Source: Thermoanaerobaculia bacterium | Lineage (GTDB): Bacteria; Acidobacteriota; Thermoanaerobaculia; Gp7-AA8 | DNA length: 7,188 nt | Direction: 5' to 3' | Assembly (NCBI GenBank): GCA_023700825.1 | Contig: JAMPYE010000209.1 | Location: 1-7,188, forward strand | Shown: in pieces, positions 5,328 to 7,188 of the stretch | Numbering within the stretch: the first letter of the stretch is position 1 | Layout of the letters: each line of letters begins with the position of its first letter | Notes under the pieces: model-generated | The model's database searches: none | What the model saw: the letters and a program-made list of their open reading frames with translations, nothing else | What the model was told of the DNA's origin: nothing | Program-made: the position numbers and the translations under genes

Positions 5328-5401
5328 ACGCGAAACGCGGAACGAGCGACGAGACGGGAATCGCTCAACGCGAGCCGCATTTCACGTTCCGCGTTTCGCG
5401 T
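5328..5401. repeat. 17-bp perfect inverted repeat built from 7-base units, between convergent genes
   Basis: Left arm 5328-5344 (ACGCGAAACGCGGAACG) and right arm 5385-5401 are exact reverse complements, separated by 40 bases. The left arm starts 4 bases after the cytochrome stop, and the right arm ends directly before the stop codon of the minus-strand gene (5402-5404). Both arms show a 7-base period: ACGCGAA, ACGCGGA, ACGAGCG, ACGAGAC on the left, and TTTCACG, TTCCGCG, TTTCGCG (5380-5400) on the right. The loop holds a small stem such as GCTC/GAGC (5363-5366 with 5372-5375). RNA from either strand could fold into a long hairpin that would act as a bidirectional 3' end, but neither side has a U-tract, so a classic intrinsic terminator is not shown. 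Confidence 0.75.
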
Positions 5402-7188
5402 TCACCGCGCGACCTTCACCTTCGTCGTTCTTCCCTCGGTCACTGTCACGGGCCAGCTCTTCGCCACGTTGCCTGACCCGTCGAGCAACGCGAGGGTGTA
5501 AGAGCCGGGCGCGATGTTGCGAAGGGTCGTGATTCCCGGGTCGATCCGGAACGACGGCTGGCGCATCCAGAACCCGCGCTGATAGTCGCTGCCGTTCGCG
5601 TCGATCAGGCGTCCCGTCGACGCTTCGCTGCCATCGAACTCGACGTCGATCGTGCCGCCCGGCGTGAGGCCGAGCGCGGTGCTCGCCGACGGCGCGGTCA
5701 CGCCGCTCGTCGCCGGCGCGTAACCCTCGGCGAAGACGGTAAGCCGGTACGTGCCCGGTGCGAGCGAGATCTTCGAGCCTTCGCTCGAGGCCGCCACGCC
5801 TCCTTCGTAGGCCGTCCGTCCGAGGGGGTCGGTAACGCGGACCGAGCCGGCCAACGCCGTACCGCTCCGCGCATCGACCAGGCGCAGGCGAATTCCGTCG
5901 TTCTTCGCAATCGCGAAGTCGACCCCGTCCGCACCGCTTTCGCTCACCGCGACGTCGCGCACGTCCTGCCCGTAACTCTCCTTCTCCGCGCGGGCCGTGT
6001 AGCTTCCGGGCACGATGTTGTCGACGACGAAGCTGCCGGACGCGTCGCTCTCGGCAACGCGCCTCGTGATCATCCCCGACGACTCCCCGCTCTTCGGCTC
6101 GAACGAGATCCGCGCCCCGGCGATGCCACTCCCCGAGTCGGAGTCGGTCACCCTGCCGCGAAGCGTCGCCGTGACGATGTCGATATCGATCGACGCCGAG
6201 CCGCTGACCTGCCGCGTCTCGTTGTGCGCGCTCATCCGCGTCGCATCGAAGACCGTGACCTCGTACTCGCCGTCGGCGAGACCGCGCACCTCGTACTTGC
6301 CAGACGCGTCGGTCGTCGCGGTCCCGCGGGTCTGCAAAGCCGGACTCGTCGGATTGAAGCGCACCGACGCCCCCTCGAGCGAGGCGTGGTTGAGCCTCAC
6401 GAGGCCGCTTACGACGCGGTCGTTGCGGAATTCGAGGTCGACCATCGCCTCGCCGCCGGCGGAGAGCTCGACAGTCTTGGCCTCCGTCGACTGGAAACTT
6501 CCCGCGAATCCGGCGCCCTTCGTCGCCACGACTCGCACCGTTCCCGTGGGAGCTCCCTCGATCGTGAACGCGCCCGTCGAGTCGGGCGTCGCACCCGAAT
6601 CCGCGGATGCCGTCCTCGCGCTCACGCGCACCTGCGAGTACTCCGATGACTGCAGCCCCGTCACGCGACCGGTAATCCGCCCTCCCTGGCCTAACATCAG
6701 ACGGAGGTTGGCAGCGGTCGCCACGTCGACGTCGTTCAGCTCGGCGTCAACCCAGCCTCGCTTGCCCGCTACGATCGACACGCGCCCCTCGGACACTCCC
6801 TCGATGCGGAAGGCGCCATTCGCATCGGTCGTCACCTGCTGGAATCCCGAAGTCGCGGACTCCATCTGGACCGTCGCGCCCGGCACCGGCGAGCCTTCTT
6901 CGGTCACCACGACTCCGGCGACGGTCGCGCCGCGACCGAGCTGCACGTCGATCTTCATCTCGCGGCCCGAGACGGTCACCGACTTCGTCGTAGGCGGGTA
7001 ACCGTCCTTGCTGAAGACGATCGACTTCTCTCCCGACTCCATCGCCTCGAGCTGGTAATTGCCCTCCGCGTCGGTCACTGCGAAGCCACCTCCCGTTCCG
7101 GGCCCGCCCCCAGGTCCCCCCTGCCGTTGCTGCCGCACGCTCACCGAGGCGAGAGCCTTCCCGTCAGGCCCGGTCACGCGACCCAGGA
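5402..7188 (-). CDS. Secreted multi-domain protein with seven carboxypeptidase-regulatory-like (Ig-like) repeats, N-terminus outside the window
   Basis: The minus-strand frame is open to the right edge. The sequence just inside it reads LGRVTGPDGKALASVSV, the usual first strands of a CarboxypepD_reg-type beta-sandwich, so the true start lies beyond base 7188. The GTG at 7177 is only an internal Val. From that codon 591 residues remain and divide into seven repeats of about 80-90 residues, starting near 1, 84, 167, 255, 338, 429 and 510. Most follow the family pattern: a GRVT-like strand, GATV or GARI, TDxxGxF or TDxxGxY, GxYxV or GSYTA, then a basic end. The last two are more divergent and lack the TDxxG step. 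The first carries a Gly-rich insertion (QGGPGGGPGTGGG, about 19-31). Such arrays act as rigid stalks or adhesive modules on secreted, surface or TonB-related proteins. No catalytic domain is visible. The C-terminus ends in beta-strand KVKVAR with no sorting signal that I recognise. Confidence 0.87.
   Translation of the reverse strand, partial: LGRVTGPDGKALASVSVRQQRQGGPGGGPGTGGGFAVTDAEGNYQLEAMESGEKSIVFSKDGYPPTTKSVTVSGREMKIDVQLGRGATVAGVVVTEEGSPVPGATVQMESATSGFQQVTTDANGAFRIEGVSEGRVSIVAGKRGWVDAELNDVDVATAANLRLMLGQGGRITGRVTGLQSSEYSQVRVSARTASADSGATPDSTGAFTIEGAPTGTVRVVATKGAGFAGSFQSTEAKTVELSAGGEAMVDLEFRNDRVVSGLVRLNHASLEGASVRFNPTSPALQTRGTATTDASGKYEVRGLADGEYEVTVFDATRMSAHNETRQVSGSASIDIDIVTATLRGRVTDSDSGSGIAGARISFEPKSGESSGMITRRVAESDASGSFVVDNIVPGSYTARAEKESYGQDVRDVAVSESGADGVDFAIAKNDGIRLRLVDARSGTALAGSVRVTDPLGRTAYEGGVAASSEGSKISLAPGTYRLTVFAEGYAPATSGVTAPSASTALGLTPGGTIDVEFDGSEASTGRLIDANGSDYQRGFWMRQPSFRIDPGITTLRNIAPGSYTLALLDGSGNVAKSWPVTVTEGRTTKVKVAR

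Noticed and set aside
5328..5401. Classic rho-independent terminator
   Set aside because: The stem is perfect, but the loop is 40 bases and no T-run follows either arm, so it is recorded as an inverted repeat only.
5328..5401. CRISPR-like repeat
   Set aside because: The two arms are inverted, not direct, and there is no third copy or regular spacer series.
6015..7001. Plus-strand open frame of 328 codons opposite the Ig-like repeat gene
   Set aside because: It is the antisense shadow of the seven-domain protein. Its translation is Ser/Thr/Pro/Val-rich with no domain, and the minus strand gives clear repeated family motifs.
6900..7177. GTG at 7177 as the start of the Ig-like protein
   Set aside because: The frame continues upstream as LGR, and the GTG encodes the Val of a conserved GRVT strand, so the gene is cut by the window edge.

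Overview
The window is GC-rich chromosomal DNA, almost fully packed with eight protein-coding genes. I saw no tRNA, rRNA, CRISPR array, transposase, phage or plasmid gene. The mix of genes suggests Acidobacteriota or a similar high-GC Gram-negative lineage: a secreted multi-domain 'carboxypeptidase regulatory-like' protein, a repeat-rich secreted protein of beta-propeller type, lipoproteins, a membrane-anchored DUF1573 protein and a monohaem cytochrome c lipoprotein. This taxonomic guess is inference; no marker gene is present.

Layout, left to right. (1) The plus-strand 3' part of a large repeat-containing, probably secreted protein (1-1479). (2) A minus-strand pair: a small lipoprotein (2838 to 2551) followed by mutY, the A/G mismatch adenine glycosylase (2554 to 1442). 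The two are joined by a GTGA stop/start overlap, and mutY converges tail-to-tail with gene 1 through a 38-bp coding overlap. (3) A 109-bp divergent promoter region (2839-2947). (4) A plus-strand run: a single-pass membrane protein with a periplasmic DUF1573 domain (2948-3841), dUTPase (dut, 3871-4305), an unrecognised helical protein (4348-4965) and a cytochrome c lipoprotein (4949-5323). (5) A 78-bp convergent gap holding a perfect 17-bp inverted repeat. (6) A minus-strand secreted protein of seven Ig-like beta-sandwich domains that runs off the right edge (7188 to 5402).

Two genes serve DNA purity: dut keeps uracil out of DNA, and mutY removes adenine opposite 8-oxoguanine. They are not in one operon. 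The other genes concern the cell envelope or are unknown. No defence system, biosynthetic cluster or mobile element is visible.

The most interesting signal lies between the genes. Three of the junctions carry short degenerate tandem repeats with a strict 7-base period (consensus about TTTSRCS, S = G/C, R = A/G). Each starts 4-6 bases after a stop codon. One has become the N-terminal codons of mutY, one forms the spacer of a good sigma70-type promoter, and one forms both arms of the inverted repeat between convergent genes. A second pattern is that three start codons lie only 8-10 bases after a -10-like hexamer and lack a clear Shine-Dalgarno, which suggests leaderless or nearly leaderless transcripts. 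Two other genes have clear Shine-Dalgarno sites.
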